Source of the DNA: Bdellovibrio bacteriovorus
GTDB taxonomy: Bacteria > Bdellovibrionota > Bdellovibrionia > Bdellovibrionales > Bdellovibrionaceae
Direction: 5' to 3'
DNA length: 64,000 bases
NCBI RefSeq assembly: GCF_002208115.1
Contig: NZ_CP020946.1
Span: 1,860,001-1,924,000, forward strand
The translations under genes were made by a program, and so were the position numbers. Below are positions 23,469-33,122 of the stretch, piece after piece (the stretch's first letter is position 1; every line of letters starts with the position of its first letter). A model generated the notes under the pieces. That model was not told where the DNA came from, did not search any database, and saw nothing but the letters and a program-made list of their open reading frames with translations.

Positions 23469-24464
23469 ATGGCAGGAATGTATCGATCTCGAGTTTCAGG
23501 GATAGGCTCCTATCTACCGGAAAAGATTCTTTCAAATAAGGATCTGGAAAAAATGGTAGAAACCAACGATCAGTGGATCGTTGAAAGAACCGGGATCGAA
23601 CGCCGCCATATCGCCTCTGAAGATCAGGCCACGTCTGATCTTTGTGTCATCGCCGCCAAGCGCGCTCTGGAAGACGCTCATCTCAAAATCGAAGATATCG
23701 ATATGATTCTGGTGGGCACCGTAACAGGTGACCATCAAATGCCGTCCACTGCGTGCTTTGTTCAAGCAAAACTTGGAGCTAAAAACATCATGGCTGTGGA
23801 TTTAAACGCAGCCTGCTCCGGTTTCCTTTACGGCGTCAGCATTGCCGACCAATTCATCCGCACAGGCATGTACAAAAACATCCTGGTTATCGGTGCGGAA
23901 GTCCTTTCCCGCTACATGAACTACAAAGACCGCGAAACCTGCATTCTTTTCGGAGATGGTGCCGGTGCGTGGGTCGTGTCTCGTGCTGCTGAAGGCGAAA
24001 CCAATGTTATCGAAAGCTCTCACCTGCGTGCCGACGGCACTTTGGCGGATCTTCTGATCCTTCCTGCAGGTGGCAGTAAAATCCCGCAATCCCATGAAGC
24101 TATCGACAAAGGTCTGAACTTTATGACCATGAAGGGCCGCGATATCTTTAAGAACGCGGTACGCACGATGGCTTCCTGCTGCCAGGAGGCTCTGGAGCAC
24201 AATAAAGTTGCCCCTGAACAGGTCGACTGGATTGTTCCTCACCAGGCCAACAAGCGCATCATCGAGGCGGTTGCTGATCAATTTAATTTCCCTATGGAAC
24301 GCGTGATTGTCTACCTTCAGGAAACTGGTAACACATCAGCGGCTTCCATCCCTCTTGCATTCGACTGGGCCGTTAAAAACGGCAAGATCAAACGAGGTCA
24401 GACTATTTTGCTTACCGCTTTCGGTGCAGGTCTTACTTCCGGCAGTATTCTATTGAGGTACTAA
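23469..24464 (+). CDS. fabH: Beta-ketoacyl-ACP synthase III
   Basis: FabH starts fatty acid synthesis by condensing acetyl-CoA with malonyl-ACP. The 331-residue sequence has the catalytic cysteine C116 in NAACSGFLYG, histidine in PHQANKRI and asparagine in TGNTSAAS, in the expected order. Length is standard. It follows rpmF directly; the plsX gene often found between rpmF and fabH is absent from this window. The fabD start is three bases away. Confidence 0.95.
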   Translation: MAGMYRSRVSGIGSYLPEKILSNKDLEKMVETNDQWIVERTGIERRHIASEDQATSDLCVIAAKRALEDAHLKIEDIDMILVGTVTGDHQMPSTACFVQAKLGAKNIMAVDLNAACSGFLYGVSIADQFIRTGMYKNILVIGAEVLSRYMNYKDRETCILFGDGAGAWVVSRAAEGETNVIESSHLRADGTLADLLILPAGGSKIPQSHEAIDKGLNFMTMKGRDIFKNAVRTMASCCQEALEHNKVAPEQVDWIVPHQANKRIIEAVADQFNFPMERVIVYLQETGNTSAASIPLAFDWAVKNGKIKRGQTILLTAFGAGLTSGSILLRY

Positions 24465-24467
24465 AAA

Positions 24468-25442
24468 ATGTTTACACTTGTATTCCCAGGACAAGGCAGC
24501 CAGCAACCTGGCATGGGCCGTTTTTTGTTTGAAAACTTCAAGATCGCTCAGGAAACTTTCGAAGAAGGTTCCGAAGCCCTGAAACAGGACATGAAAAAGC
24601 TTTGCTTTGAAGGTTCTGAAGCAGACCTGGCTTTGACCGAGAACACGCAACCCGCTTTGCTGTTGGTTTCCACAGCCACTCAAAGAGTTCTGACCAAAGA
24701 ATTCGGCGTGAAAGCGGCGGCGGCGGCTGGTCACTCTATCGGTGAATATGCGGCGATGGTTGCAGCAGGTGTGACTCGTTTTGACGAATCCATGCGTGCC
24801 GTAAAAACCCGTGGACAGGCAATGCAGTCTGCCGTTCCTGTGGGTCAAGGCGGAATGGTCGCGATCCTGGGGCTTGAACCTGATCAGGTTGAAACTCTTT
24901 GCAACTACGTGGTGAAAAACTCTGGCGTGGGTCCATTGTCAGCTGCCAACTTCAATTCTCCAGGACAAATCGTTATTTCTGGTTCACAAAAGGCCATCAA
25001 CTGGCTGAAAGACAACTTCAAGCCAGAGGCGATTTTTGCGGAAGCTCCAAAACGCGCAAAGCTGATCCCACTGACGGTTTCAGCGCCTTTCCACTGTGAA
25101 ATGATGAAGCCGGCCGAAGACAAGATGAGAGAAGTCCTGACCGCGATGAAATTTGAAACGGCGGCCTTCCCGATCATTCAAAACTTCCACGCCAAAGCTG
25201 AAACCGATGGTTCCATCTTGCGCGAAAATCTGATTCGCCAAGTGTCAGCCCCTGTGCGCTGGACTCAGAGCATGGAAGTCCTTAAGGGCATGGGTCACTC
25301 TCAAGTTATCGAGTGTGGCGCAGGAAAAGTCCTTCAAGGTCTGCTGAAAAAGATCGACGGAGATTTCTTCAAAGTCATGACCACAACTTCCATCGAAGAT
25401 GTGAAAATTATTGAAGAATTTCTGAAAGCTACGAGTCATTAA
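24468..25442 (+). CDS. fabD: Malonyl-CoA:ACP transacylase
   Basis: FabD loads malonate onto acyl carrier protein. The 324-residue enzyme has the N-terminal FPGQGSQ motif, the nucleophile S90 in GHSIGEYAA, and a catalytic histidine in PFHCEMM. Length is a little above the usual 310. It begins three bases after the fabH stop. A 78-base gap separates it from fabG. Confidence 0.95.
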   Translation: MFTLVFPGQGSQQPGMGRFLFENFKIAQETFEEGSEALKQDMKKLCFEGSEADLALTENTQPALLLVSTATQRVLTKEFGVKAAAAAGHSIGEYAAMVAAGVTRFDESMRAVKTRGQAMQSAVPVGQGGMVAILGLEPDQVETLCNYVVKNSGVGPLSAANFNSPGQIVISGSQKAINWLKDNFKPEAIFAEAPKRAKLIPLTVSAPFHCEMMKPAEDKMREVLTAMKFETAAFPIIQNFHAKAETDGSILRENLIRQVSAPVRWTQSMEVLKGMGHSQVIECGAGKVLQGLLKKIDGDFFKVMTTTSIEDVKIIEEFLKATSH

Positions 25443-25520
25443 AATTTCTTGAGCTTTATTCGGAGTTCGGTCAAAGTGTGCTGAAAACAACACAGGTTAT
25501 TGCTTAAAAGGATTTTGCAC

Positions 25521-26270
25521 ATGAGCGGAAAGTCGCTTCAAGGAAAGAAAATTGTTGTCACTGGTGGCAGCCGCGGAATTGGCGCTGCTATCGTTAAGCT
25601 TCTTGCTGATGAAGGCGCTCAAGTCGCCTTCACTTACTCTTCCCGCGAAGAGGCCGCTCAACAAGTGGCTCACTCTTTGACCGGTGAAGGTCACTTTTAC
25701 ATCAAAATGGATATCGCGAACGAAGAATCTGTGAACTCTGCTGTAGATCACATTCTGGAAAAATGGAGCGATATCGACGGCGTTGTGAACAATGCCGGCA
25801 TCACCAAAGACGGCTTGCTTCTGCGCATGAAATCAGAAGATTTCGATTCCGTGGTGAACACCAATCTGCGCGGCACCTTCCTGGTGACGAAAGCTTTCAC
25901 CAAACCCATGATGAAAGCCCGCAAAGGCTCCATCGTAAATATCGTTTCTATCATTGGCGAGACTGGCAATGCCGGTCAGGCGAACTATGCCGCCTCCAAA
26001 GCCGGCACGATTGCTTTCAGCAAATCCGTGGCGCTGGAGCTGGGTTCCCGCAACGTGCGCGTGAACAACGTGGCCCCTGGATATATCGCAACAGAAATGA
26101 CAGATGTTCTTTCTGAAGACGTAAAATCCAAAATGATGGAGAAAATTCCCTTGGCAAAAATCGGCGAAGGATCCGACGTGGCGCAAGCCGTGCGCTTCCT
26201 TTTGAGCGATGAATCCAAGTACATCACCGGTCACACACTGGACGTGAACGGTGGAATGCATATGAACTAA
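25521..26270 (+). CDS. fabG: 3-oxoacyl-ACP reductase
   Basis: FabG reduces beta-ketoacyl-ACP with NADPH. The ATG at 25521 (MSGKSLQGKK) is chosen with AAAAGGA upstream. The 249-residue short-chain dehydrogenase has the TGGSRGIG nucleotide motif (residues 14-21), NNAG, and the Ser...YAASK catalytic triad region. The C-terminus DVNGGMHMN matches FabG. It lies within the fatty acid gene series. Confidence 0.94.
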   Translation: MSGKSLQGKKIVVTGGSRGIGAAIVKLLADEGAQVAFTYSSREEAAQQVAHSLTGEGHFYIKMDIANEESVNSAVDHILEKWSDIDGVVNNAGITKDGLLLRMKSEDFDSVVNTNLRGTFLVTKAFTKPMMKARKGSIVNIVSIIGETGNAGQANYAASKAGTIAFSKSVALELGSRNVRVNNVAPGYIATEMTDVLSEDVKSKMMEKIPLAKIGEGSDVAQAVRFLLSDESKYITGHTLDVNGGMHMN

Positions 26271-26386
26271 GTTCGCGAATAAACTCGCGAAAAACTTCAT
26301 CTCGCCTAAGAGCGACATGATAGAGTTCTAACACTAGACTAGACTTGTAATTTAAGTAATATTGAACGCACTATTAGGAGGCATAA

Positions 26387-26623
26387 ATGGCTATTCATCC
26401 AAAGGTTAAAGATATCATCGTTGAACAACTTGGCGTAGATCCAGATAAAGTTAAAGCGGAAGCTTCTTTCATCGACGATCTGGGCGCAGACAGCTTGGAT
26501 ATCGTTGAACTTGTGATGGCAATGGAAGAAGAATTCGATCTTGAAATCCCTGACGAAGACGCTGAAAAGCTGAAGACAGTTCAAGACGTAGCTTCTTACC
26601 TTGAGAAAAAAGGAAAAGCTTAA
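26387..26623 (+). CDS. acpP: Acyl carrier protein
   Basis: The 78-residue acidic helical protein carries the phosphopantetheine attachment serine S36 in the DSL motif ([11 protein letters not shown]). It is preceded by a strong ribosome binding site (AGGAGGC) and an AT-rich 116-base gap, where an extra promoter is likely given how abundant this protein usually is. It carries growing acyl chains for the neighbouring Fab enzymes. Confidence 0.97.
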   Translation: MAIHPKVKDIIVEQLGVDPDKVKAEASFIDDLGADSLDIVELVMAMEEEFDLEIPDEDAEKLKTVQDVASYLEKKGKA

Positions 26624-26629
26624 TTCATT

Positions 26630-27901
26630 ATGAACTCCCGATTTGAACGTCCATCCAAACCACAGAGAAGAGTTGTCGTCACCGGAGTAGGCGCAGTCAC
26701 TCCCCTTGGTAACACCATTGAGGAGAGCTGGGCAGCTGCAACCCGTGGTCAGTCTGGGATCGCCAAGATTACCAAATTCGACACGACAGGCTTTGATGTG
26801 ACTTTTGCCGGCGAAGTAAAAGGTTTTAATACAGACCAATACATCGAGAAAAAAGAGCAAAAGAAAATGGACGAGTTCATTCACTACTCGATCGCAGCTT
26901 CCAAAATGGCCGTGGAAATGGCCAAGCTGGAACTGACCGAAGAAGTGAAGAATCAAGCGGGAGTGATTATTGGTGTCGGTATCGGTGGTCTTGCGAACAT
27001 CGAAGAAACCGCCATCAAAATGAAGGAAAGAGGACCGGGCCGTATCAGTCCGTTCTTCATCCCTTCTGTGATCACGAACCTGGCCGCGGGTCAGGTGACG
27101 ATCTCACTGGGACTGAAAGGTCCTAACTATTCTGTGACTTCCGCGTGCGCTTCAGGCGTTCACTCTATCGGGGATGCAGTTCGCTATATTCGCGACGGTG
27201 TGACTGATGTGATGCTTGCAGGTGGCGCAGAAAGCACAATCTGCGGACTGGCTGTTGGAGGCTTTGCTTCCATGCGCGCCCTGTCCACCCGCAACGATGC
27301 TCCTGAAAAAGCCAGCCGTCCTTGGGATAAAGACCGTGACGGATTTGTTTTGGCAGAGGGTGCGGCGGTTCTTTGCATCGAATCCCTTGAGCACGCCGTC
27401 AAACGTGGCGCTAATATTCTTTGCGAAATCACAGGCTACGGAGTTTCCTCCGATGCTTATCACATGACTTCCCCGGCTCCGGAAGGCGCTGGTGGTTATG
27501 CGGCGATGTCCATGGCTTTGAAAGACTCTGGTCTGAAAGCGGAAGACATCAACTATATCAACGCTCACGGCACAAGCACGCCGGTGGGTGATGGCCTTGA
27601 AACCGCGGCAATCAAACGCTTGCTGGGTGATCATGCGAAAAAGGTCTGGGTTTCCAGCACCAAGTCCATGATGGGTCACGCGTTGGGCGCAGCTGGCGCA
27701 ATTGAATCTGCTTTCTGTGTGATGGCAATTCGCGACCAGGTGGCTCCTCCAACGATCAACTTGGAAAATCCGAGCGAAGACTGTGATTTGGATTACGTTC
27801 CTAATGAGGCACGTAAAGGTAAAATCACCAATGTCATCAATAACAGCTTTGGTTTCGGTGGAACCAACGCCTCCATGATCTTCTCGAAATACGAAGGATA
27901 G
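26630..27901 (+). CDS. fabF: Beta-ketoacyl-ACP synthase II
   Basis: FabF elongates acyl-ACP with malonyl-ACP. The 423-residue protein has the active-site cysteine C173 in SACASGVHS, and two catalytic histidines, in NAHGTSTPVGD and MMGHALGAAG. It lies six bases after acpP, the usual acpP-fabF pair. Length is near the standard 412 with a short N-terminal addition. Confidence 0.95.
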   Translation: MNSRFERPSKPQRRVVVTGVGAVTPLGNTIEESWAAATRGQSGIAKITKFDTTGFDVTFAGEVKGFNTDQYIEKKEQKKMDEFIHYSIAASKMAVEMAKLELTEEVKNQAGVIIGVGIGGLANIEETAIKMKERGPGRISPFFIPSVITNLAAGQVTISLGLKGPNYSVTSACASGVHSIGDAVRYIRDGVTDVMLAGGAESTICGLAVGGFASMRALSTRNDAPEKASRPWDKDRDGFVLAEGAAVLCIESLEHAVKRGANILCEITGYGVSSDAYHMTSPAPEGAGGYAAMSMALKDSGLKAEDINYINAHGTSTPVGDGLETAAIKRLLGDHAKKVWVSSTKSMMGHALGAAGAIESAFCVMAIRDQVAPPTINLENPSEDCDLDYVPNEARKGKITNVINNSFGFGGTNASMIFSKYEG

Positions 27902-27904
27902 AAA

Positions 27905-28381
27905 ATGATTGTCTATGTTGGCTGCGATCACGCTGGGTTGGATTTAAAACTTAAAGTGATGGCGGCTCTTCCAGAAATTCAATGGAAGGACATGGGCACT
28001 CACTCTGCTGATTCTGTCGACTATCCGGACTATGCCGACCAGGTATGCCGTGAAGTTGTTAAAGTGGAACTTCAAAATCAAAAGAACAATCTGACTGATT
28101 CTCAAAAAGGCCCGGCTTTGGGTCTTTTGATTTGCGGCTCTGGTCAGGGCATGGCTATTCGCGCTAACAAGTTCCCACAAATTCGTGCGGCTCTTTGCTG
28201 GAATAACGATATCGCCCGCCTGTCCCGCGAACACAATAATGCGAACATTATTTGTCTGAGCGAACGCTTCACCTCCCCTGATGATGCCGTGAAGATGATC
28301 CAGACGTTCCTTTCAACATCCTTCGCCGGTGGACGCCACCAGCAACGTGTTGCCAAGCTTTCAAGCGACACTGGTTGTTGA
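27905..28381 (+). CDS. rpiB: Ribose-5-phosphate isomerase B
   Basis: RpiB interconverts ribose 5-phosphate and ribulose 5-phosphate. The 158-residue protein begins VYVGCDHAG, a phosphate-binding and catalytic segment, and has the cysteine motif ICGSGQGMAI. A short insert around residues 60-70 (QNQKNNLTDSQKG) makes it slightly longer than most. It starts three bases after fabF and precedes glyA, a common arrangement. Confidence 0.92.
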   Translation: MIVYVGCDHAGLDLKLKVMAALPEIQWKDMGTHSADSVDYPDYADQVCREVVKVELQNQKNNLTDSQKGPALGLLICGSGQGMAIRANKFPQIRAALCWNNDIARLSREHNNANIICLSERFTSPDDAVKMIQTFLSTSFAGGRHQQRVAKLSSDTGC

Positions 28382-28479
28382 GACTTTTAAATTCCTGTCT
28401 TTCAAGGGATACTTTCATCATCTGATTTAACATCACGACTAAAATCAAAGCACACGAACCTGTGCTAAGGAGTCCGTCT

Positions 28480-29727
28480 ATGCATTCAACTTCACTCAGC
28501 TTAGCCCAAGTGGATCCGGAAATTCTGGCCGCCATCAACAAAGAATCTGAACGGCAGCAGTTCGGACTGGAAATGATCGCCTCAGAAAACTACACCTCCA
28601 AAGCCGTGATGGAAGCACAAGGATCTATCCTGACAAACAAGTATGCCGAAGGTTACCCAGGCAAACGTTACTATGGTGGCTGTGTGAATGTGGACACCGT
28701 CGAGTCTTTGGCGATTGAAAGAGCGAAAAAACTTTTCGGCGTTCAATATGCCAACGTACAACCGCACTCAGGTTCTCAGGCTAATATGGGTGTTTATCTG
28801 GCAGCATGCAAAGCGGGCGATACCATCCTGGGAATGGATTTGTCCCACGGTGGTCACTTGACCCACGGGTCTCCGGTGAACTTTAGTGGCTTGCTTTTCA
28901 AGGCGGCTTCTTACAAGTTGGATCAGGAAACGGGTCGTTTGAATTATGATACAATCCGCGCAACAGCCAAAGAGACTCAGCCAAAACTGATCATCGCAGG
29001 CTACAGTGCTTATCCGCGCACTTTGGACTTTGCGAAATTCAAAGAAATCGCAGATGAAGTCGGCGCTCAGTTGCTGGTGGACATGGCGCACTTTGCGGGC
29101 CTTGTGGCCACGGGTCATCACCCGTCCCCGGTTCCTTACGCTGACTACATCACTACGACAACTCACAAAACTTTGCGTGGCCCCCGTGGCGGCATGATTC
29201 TGACGAACTCTGAAGAAAAAGCCAAGATCATGAATTCCCGCATCTTCCCTGGCATCCAGGGCGGCCCGCTCGAGCACGTGATTGCCGGCAAAGCTGTGGC
29301 TTTCGGCGAAGCACTTAAACCAGAGTTTAAAGATTATTCCGGCAAAGTTATCAGCAATGCCAAGGTTCTGGCTGAAGAACTTCTGTCTGCAGGCTTCAAA
29401 CTTGTGACTGGCGGTACGGACAATCATTTGATCTTGATGGATCTAAGCGACCGTGAAATCACCGGGAAGCTTGCAGAAAATTCTTTGGATGAAGCTGGCA
29501 TCACTGTGAACAAAAACACTGTGCCAAATGAAAAGCGCTCTCCATTTGTCACAAGTGGTGTGCGTATTGGAACCCCTGCATTGACCACGCGTGGAATGGG
29601 TCCTTCAGAAATGAAGCAAATCGCGAAGTGGATCGGCCAAGTTCTGAATAATGCTGAAGATGTTGCAGTGAAAAATCGCGTGCATGAAGAAGTAAAAGAG
29701 CTTTGCAAGCAGTTCCCGATTTACTAA
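28480..29727 (+). CDS. glyA: Serine hydroxymethyltransferase
   Basis: GlyA converts serine and tetrahydrofolate to glycine and methylene-tetrahydrofolate, using PLP. Start at 28480 has AAGGAG upstream. The 415-residue protein contains [13 protein letters not shown] near the N-terminus and the PLP lysine in [13 protein letters not shown]. It is followed by a strong terminator at 29758, which marks the end of the plus-strand gene series. Confidence 0.96.
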   Translation: MHSTSLSLAQVDPEILAAINKESERQQFGLEMIASENYTSKAVMEAQGSILTNKYAEGYPGKRYYGGCVNVDTVESLAIERAKKLFGVQYANVQPHSGSQANMGVYLAACKAGDTILGMDLSHGGHLTHGSPVNFSGLLFKAASYKLDQETGRLNYDTIRATAKETQPKLIIAGYSAYPRTLDFAKFKEIADEVGAQLLVDMAHFAGLVATGHHPSPVPYADYITTTTHKTLRGPRGGMILTNSEEKAKIMNSRIFPGIQGGPLEHVIAGKAVAFGEALKPEFKDYSGKVISNAKVLAEELLSAGFKLVTGGTDNHLILMDLSDREITGKLAENSLDEAGITVNKNTVPNEKRSPFVTSGVRIGTPALTTRGMGPSEMKQIAKWIGQVLNNAEDVAVKNRVHEEVKELCKQFPIY

Positions 29728-29757
29728 ATTCAGTCTCAAGCTGACAAAGTGTTACGA

Positions 29758-29785
29758 AGCCCTCAGAAAACTGGGGGCTTTTTTT
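29758..29785 (+). terminator. Rho-independent terminator after glyA
   Basis: AGCCCTCAG and CTGGGGGCT form a 9-bp stem (one G-T pair) with an AAAA loop, followed by seven T residues. It stands 30 bases after the glyA stop. Confidence 0.88.
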
Positions 29786-29859
29786 GTGGTTTTCACCAGT
29801 GAAAATGCCTTTATTTTAAGCTGGCCTTTGGTCAAAAAATTCTTTGGATCCAAGGGCTT

Positions 29860-30444
29860 ATGTCGTATACTCAATCCATGACACCAGGATGGAATCAGCT
29901 CGTTAAAATTGCAGGATGCATTGCCACGTTGGGAACTTTGGGTTCCTGTACGACTTTTCACACACCCCTTTCACGCGAATATCTGGCGCCCAACGGGTCT
30001 AACACCCGGGTAGCAGCCTCCGACCACAACCCGCGCTTGATTGAATCGTCTTCTTTGACGTTTGATTGGCCTGTGGATCGCGCACGTATGACCCGTGGTT
30101 TTTTACCTAACAAACGCCGCCCGCATCTGGGTATTGATCTGGCAGCACCTAAAGGAACGCCTATTTTGGCTTCTCAGGCTGGCACCGTGATCTATGCGGG
30201 TCGTGAGTTCCGGGGATATGGAAAAATGGTTCTGATCGAGTCTGGCAACGGCTGGGCAACGCTGTATGCCCACTTTGACAAGATCCTGGTCTCTGAAGGA
30301 CAGAAGGTTCGCCAGGGCGAGGTTGTCGGCGCCATGGGCCGCACAGGACGCGCCACCGGGGTCCACCTGCACTTTGAAGTCAGAAAGGACCGGGGCCCCA
30401 TTGACCCGCTTCCACTTCTGCCCACTGTCACTGCTCAACTATAA
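29860..30444 (+). CDS. LytM/M23 metallopeptidase-family lipoprotein
   Basis: The 194-residue protein has a lipoprotein signal with LGSC (cysteine C30) and a C-terminal M23 domain at about residues 85-185. Zinc ligands are intact: H89 and D93 in PHLGID and H171 in HLHFE, with H138 in YAHFD and H169 as catalytic helpers. It should therefore be an active peptidoglycan endopeptidase, unlike the degenerate EnvC/NlpD activators. It is anchored in the outer or inner membrane on the periplasmic side. It may trim the cell wall during growth, division or predation; the last is speculation. Its own terminator follows. Confidence 0.85.
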   Translation: MSYTQSMTPGWNQLVKIAGCIATLGTLGSCTTFHTPLSREYLAPNGSNTRVAASDHNPRLIESSSLTFDWPVDRARMTRGFLPNKRRPHLGIDLAAPKGTPILASQAGTVIYAGREFRGYGKMVLIESGNGWATLYAHFDKILVSEGQKVRQGEVVGAMGRTGRATGVHLHFEVRKDRGPIDPLPLLPTVTAQL

Positions 30445-30459
30445 ATCATAAAAAAACAA

Positions 30460-30485
30460 AACCCGCTCACAAAGGCGGGTTTTTT
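30460..30485 (+). terminator. Rho-independent terminator of the LytM gene
   Basis: AACCCGC and GCGGGTT pair across an 8-base loop and run into six T residues, 15 bases after the stop. Confidence 0.88.
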
Positions 30486-30526
30486 ATTTTCCGAAACGTC
30501 CAAGATGAACGTCTTTATGTTTAAGA

Positions 30527-30558
30527 AATAAAAAAGGCCACCCCGAGGGGCAGCCTTT
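30527..30558 (-). terminator. Rho-independent terminator of the outer membrane protein gene
   Basis: AAAGGC and GCCTTT form an outer stem and CCCC and GGGG an inner stem, with a small CA/CA internal loop. On the minus strand it is followed by a T-rich tract. It lies 26 bases past the stop at 30584. Confidence 0.78.
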
Positions 30559-30583
30559 TAGTTTTCCTAATTTCCGTCGGGAA

Positions 30584-31561
30584 TTAGAACAAGTTCAAGT
30601 TAGCAGAAACTGCTACGTTTGTTCTGTCAGCACGAACATCTTTAGGAGTGAACTGTACGTTTGGATAAACGTAGATGTCACGAGTAACGGAGATACCAAC
30701 ACCAACAGACTGGTATGGTTCCATTTGGATCAAATCGCCGCTGTCTTCGTACTTAGCAAATTGGAAGTAACCAAATACTGTTCTGAAAGAGTAGTCGTCG
30801 TTGAAAGCGTACTCAGCAAATGGGAACAAGCCCACGCCGTAGTCATAGCGCAAATCGCCTGGAACGTTGAAAGAACCTTTAGCGATATCTTTATCTAGAG
30901 ACAAAGACAAACCACCTTGCCATTTGGAATCACCGAAGTCAGCAAGCACAGTTTGGCTTACAGACAGGTTACCCATCAGGTTGTAGTAATCAGTTTGATC
31001 TTCTTCAGTGTAGTGAGAGTAAGTCACGCTGGAGATCATCTGCATGTCCATTGCACGGTAACCGTGGCTGTAGTCCATGTATGGAGTGGAAACTTGAGTA
31101 CGTTTTACATCAGCACCTTTTCTGGAAGCGCGTGGATCTTGGAAATCCTTAGTGATGTCGCCTTCAAGTGGAGCCATGATAACTACACCAGTACCGAAAG
31201 AAAGGTTACCACCTTTGGATACACGGTAGTTCACACCCACGTTACCGGACAAAGCAGTCAAAGACTCGATTGTCGCAGAAGCGCGGTAGTTAGGACGGAT
31301 AGAATCGAAAGGTTTTTGCAAAGAGCCGCCGTTGTAACCAAGGCTGGATTTGAAAGACCATTGAGACTTGGAACCAAGCTCAGAACGCATACGAGCATTC
31401 GTGATCTCCTGATCGATGTCTTCTTTTTTCTCTTCAGACTTTTGAACATCAGACACTTTTACAGTGCTAGTGTTTGCATTTTGGTTTTGTTCTTCTGCCT
31501 GAGCAGCAACAGAAACCAAAGACCCCGCCAAAATCAGTGACATCAAAATTTGTGTTTTCAC
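30584..31561 (-). CDS. Predicted outer membrane beta-barrel protein
   Basis: The GTG at 31561 is preferred because AAAGGG lies seven bases upstream; a TTG at 31576 is the alternative. The 325-residue product has a signal peptide (cut after AQA), a charged, Lys/Glu-rich N-terminal segment of about 35 residues, and a body of alternating strands ending in NLNLF, a barrel-type terminal phenylalanine. The charged segment could bind peptidoglycan or another periplasmic partner. Family is not recognised. The codon pattern and strong terminator suggest high expression. Confidence 0.7.
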   Translation of the reverse strand: MKTQILMSLILAGSLVSVAAQAEEQNQNANTSTVKVSDVQKSEEKKEDIDQEITNARMRSELGSKSQWSFKSSLGYNGGSLQKPFDSIRPNYRASATIESLTALSGNVGVNYRVSKGGNLSFGTGVVIMAPLEGDITKDFQDPRASRKGADVKRTQVSTPYMDYSHGYRAMDMQMISSVTYSHYTEEDQTDYYNLMGNLSVSQTVLADFGDSKWQGGLSLSLDKDIAKGSFNVPGDLRYDYGVGLFPFAEYAFNDDYSFRTVFGYFQFAKYEDSGDLIQMEPYQSVGVGISVTRDIYVYPNVQFTPKDVRADRTNVAVSANLNLF

Positions 31562-31989
31562 TGTTTTCCCTTTCAATATGGTTAATTATGTTTCTTTTTT
31601 CTTTTCCGTCTTTCGACGTTTAATTTTTAAACTCTAATTTCGAATCACTATCTGTTTCGGACCCCGGACTATCCCCCCAGATCCTTTTTGCCAAAAATGG
31701 TCCCAATTTGGAGCCACATAGGCCAATAAGCAAGTAAGGTGCCACGTCTTTGGTCGAGCGGCAAAGCAAATCTTGACTGATATTTAAAAAATCTTTCCAT
31801 CAGTATCGCTTAATTTTGATTTGAGGACATTTTTGCCATTATGAGGTGGTATCCTTTTGTATCATTACACTTTCATCTTGTTCAAATGACAGCGGCCCAT
31901 GAAGAAAATTCAGTGCCACTTTGGCCCATGTAAACCTACAAGTTGCAGCCCTCATCCGAGATTTGAATACTCTTATGAAGGAGGTTTTT
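31562..31989. other. Intergenic region with two divergent promoters expected
   Basis: This 428-base region separates the barrel gene (minus) from the small helical protein gene (plus). I see no open frame with a ribosome binding site and no clear repeat. It is AT-rich next to the barrel gene and at about 31780-31870. Promoters for both flanking genes must lie here, but no -35/-10 pair stands out. Confidence 0.5.
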
Positions 31990-32280
31990 ATGGCCGATGC
32001 TCAAGAACTCACCCGGGAACGGGCTTTTCTGCATGATGTCGGAGTCAACCTCAATGGGGCTCTTTTTATCGTCGAGCGTCTAATTGAAGAGATCAAAGAA
32101 GAGGAAGGTCGGCTGGAAAACGATTCCGAGATCGAACGGCTGTTTAACAACCTCGCCACCCGTCTGGCCAAGATCGACAGCCAGGTGAAAAGCCGCCATA
32201 ACCTTTTATCGGAACTGCTGGATCTGGAGATTCAAAACGAAAAAAGGAAGAGTGCCTTGCGCGACTCTTCCTATAAATAG
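31990..32280 (+). CDS. Small helical protein with a histidine-kinase-like H-box
   Basis: The start at 31990 follows a near-perfect AAGGAGG with a five-base spacer. The 96-residue product is predicted as two long helices. The first contains FLHDVGVNLNGALFIVERL, where H15-D16 recalls the phosphoacceptor H-box of histidine kinase dimerisation domains. The second helix runs through LFNNLATRLAKIDSQVKSR. There is no ATPase domain, so if phosphorylated it would act as a phosphotransfer protein; it may equally be an unrelated coiled coil. No two-component gene is adjacent. Confidence 0.5.
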   Translation: MADAQELTRERAFLHDVGVNLNGALFIVERLIEEIKEEEGRLENDSEIERLFNNLATRLAKIDSQVKSRHNLLSELLDLEIQNEKRKSALRDSSYK

Positions 32281-32296
32281 TCTGTTCTTCGAGTTC

Positions 32297-32905
32297 TTAT
32301 TTGATCAGGCTGGAAGAGCTGCCACCGGTGACGGCCTGATTAAGATACCCCACCATCCCGCGAGGATCTGTCTGGCTTGAGCCCAACAAAGGAAGCTCAT
32401 TGCCCGGAGACAGCCACTGATAAAGATCCTGATGCTCAGGCTTGGTCTTATCAAAGTAAATACGGATGCCCTCCTGAATCACAATACGTCCGTTCTGATA
32501 GACCTCCATCGCGGCATAGTAAGGATTGCACTCGTCATTTCCACACATGGCGTGATAGCGAATGTTGTATCCATTCACATCCACACTGCCATCCACGATT
32601 TCGGTGCTATAGTGATGACTGGTCACAGGGAACTCGGTGTTGTTGATCAGGATGGTGGCCATGACCACGCGGGGACCTGGCTGTCCTTGTGGAGTCCAGT
32701 ATCTTTTGACTCCGACGATGTCGGCCTCCAGGCCCTGAGCCGCAGCCTGCTCTCCGGCCTCCTGGGTTTTGGCGCCATCAACAACACTTGCACCCATTTT
32801 GTTTTTCGCATAGCGCGCGGCAAATTCAGAATCCTTCTTCGCACAGGCGGTCATCATCAGACTGCCTGCGAGCAAAGCTGCAAAGATCATTTTTGTTTTC
32901 GTCAT
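32297..32905 (-). CDS. Lipoprotein of unknown function
   Basis: The start at 32905 has AAGGAG upstream. The 202-residue product has a lipoprotein signal (MTAC, cysteine C21) with Ala following, suggesting outer membrane location. The mature part has an Ala/Glu-rich helix and a beta-rich region with two cysteines, C-GNDE-C, that could form a small disulfide loop. The C-terminus is Ser-rich. No family is recognised. It converges on the small helical protein gene with 16 bases between the stops. Confidence 0.6.
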   Translation of the reverse strand: MTKTKMIFAALLAGSLMMTACAKKDSEFAARYAKNKMGASVVDGAKTQEAGEQAAAQGLEADIVGVKRYWTPQGQPGPRVVMATILINNTEFPVTSHHYSTEIVDGSVDVNGYNIRYHAMCGNDECNPYYAAMEVYQNGRIVIQEGIRIYFDKTKPEHQDLYQWLSPGNELPLLGSSQTDPRGMVGYLNQAVTGGSSSSLIK

Positions 32906-33122
32906 AAGCCACTCCTTGTTCGGTGAACAAACGATGAAAGTGCAAAGCCTTCGCCACAATCAAGAACCGCAGAACTGCGGGAAATCCTTCCTTATTCTCA
33001 CCTTGAAACGCGTCTCAGGATAAAACACTCCACCCCGGTTCGAACACTTTGCGCCCCCTGTCGCCCAGCTCTTTGACAGATAATCCCCGGAGGCCTAGGC
33101 TTATTCCATCGAGGTGTTCACA

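Noticed and set aside
33030..33060. tRNA T-arm-like GGTTCGAAC
   Set aside because: No matching acceptor stem, anticodon arm or 3' CCA-type end surrounds it.
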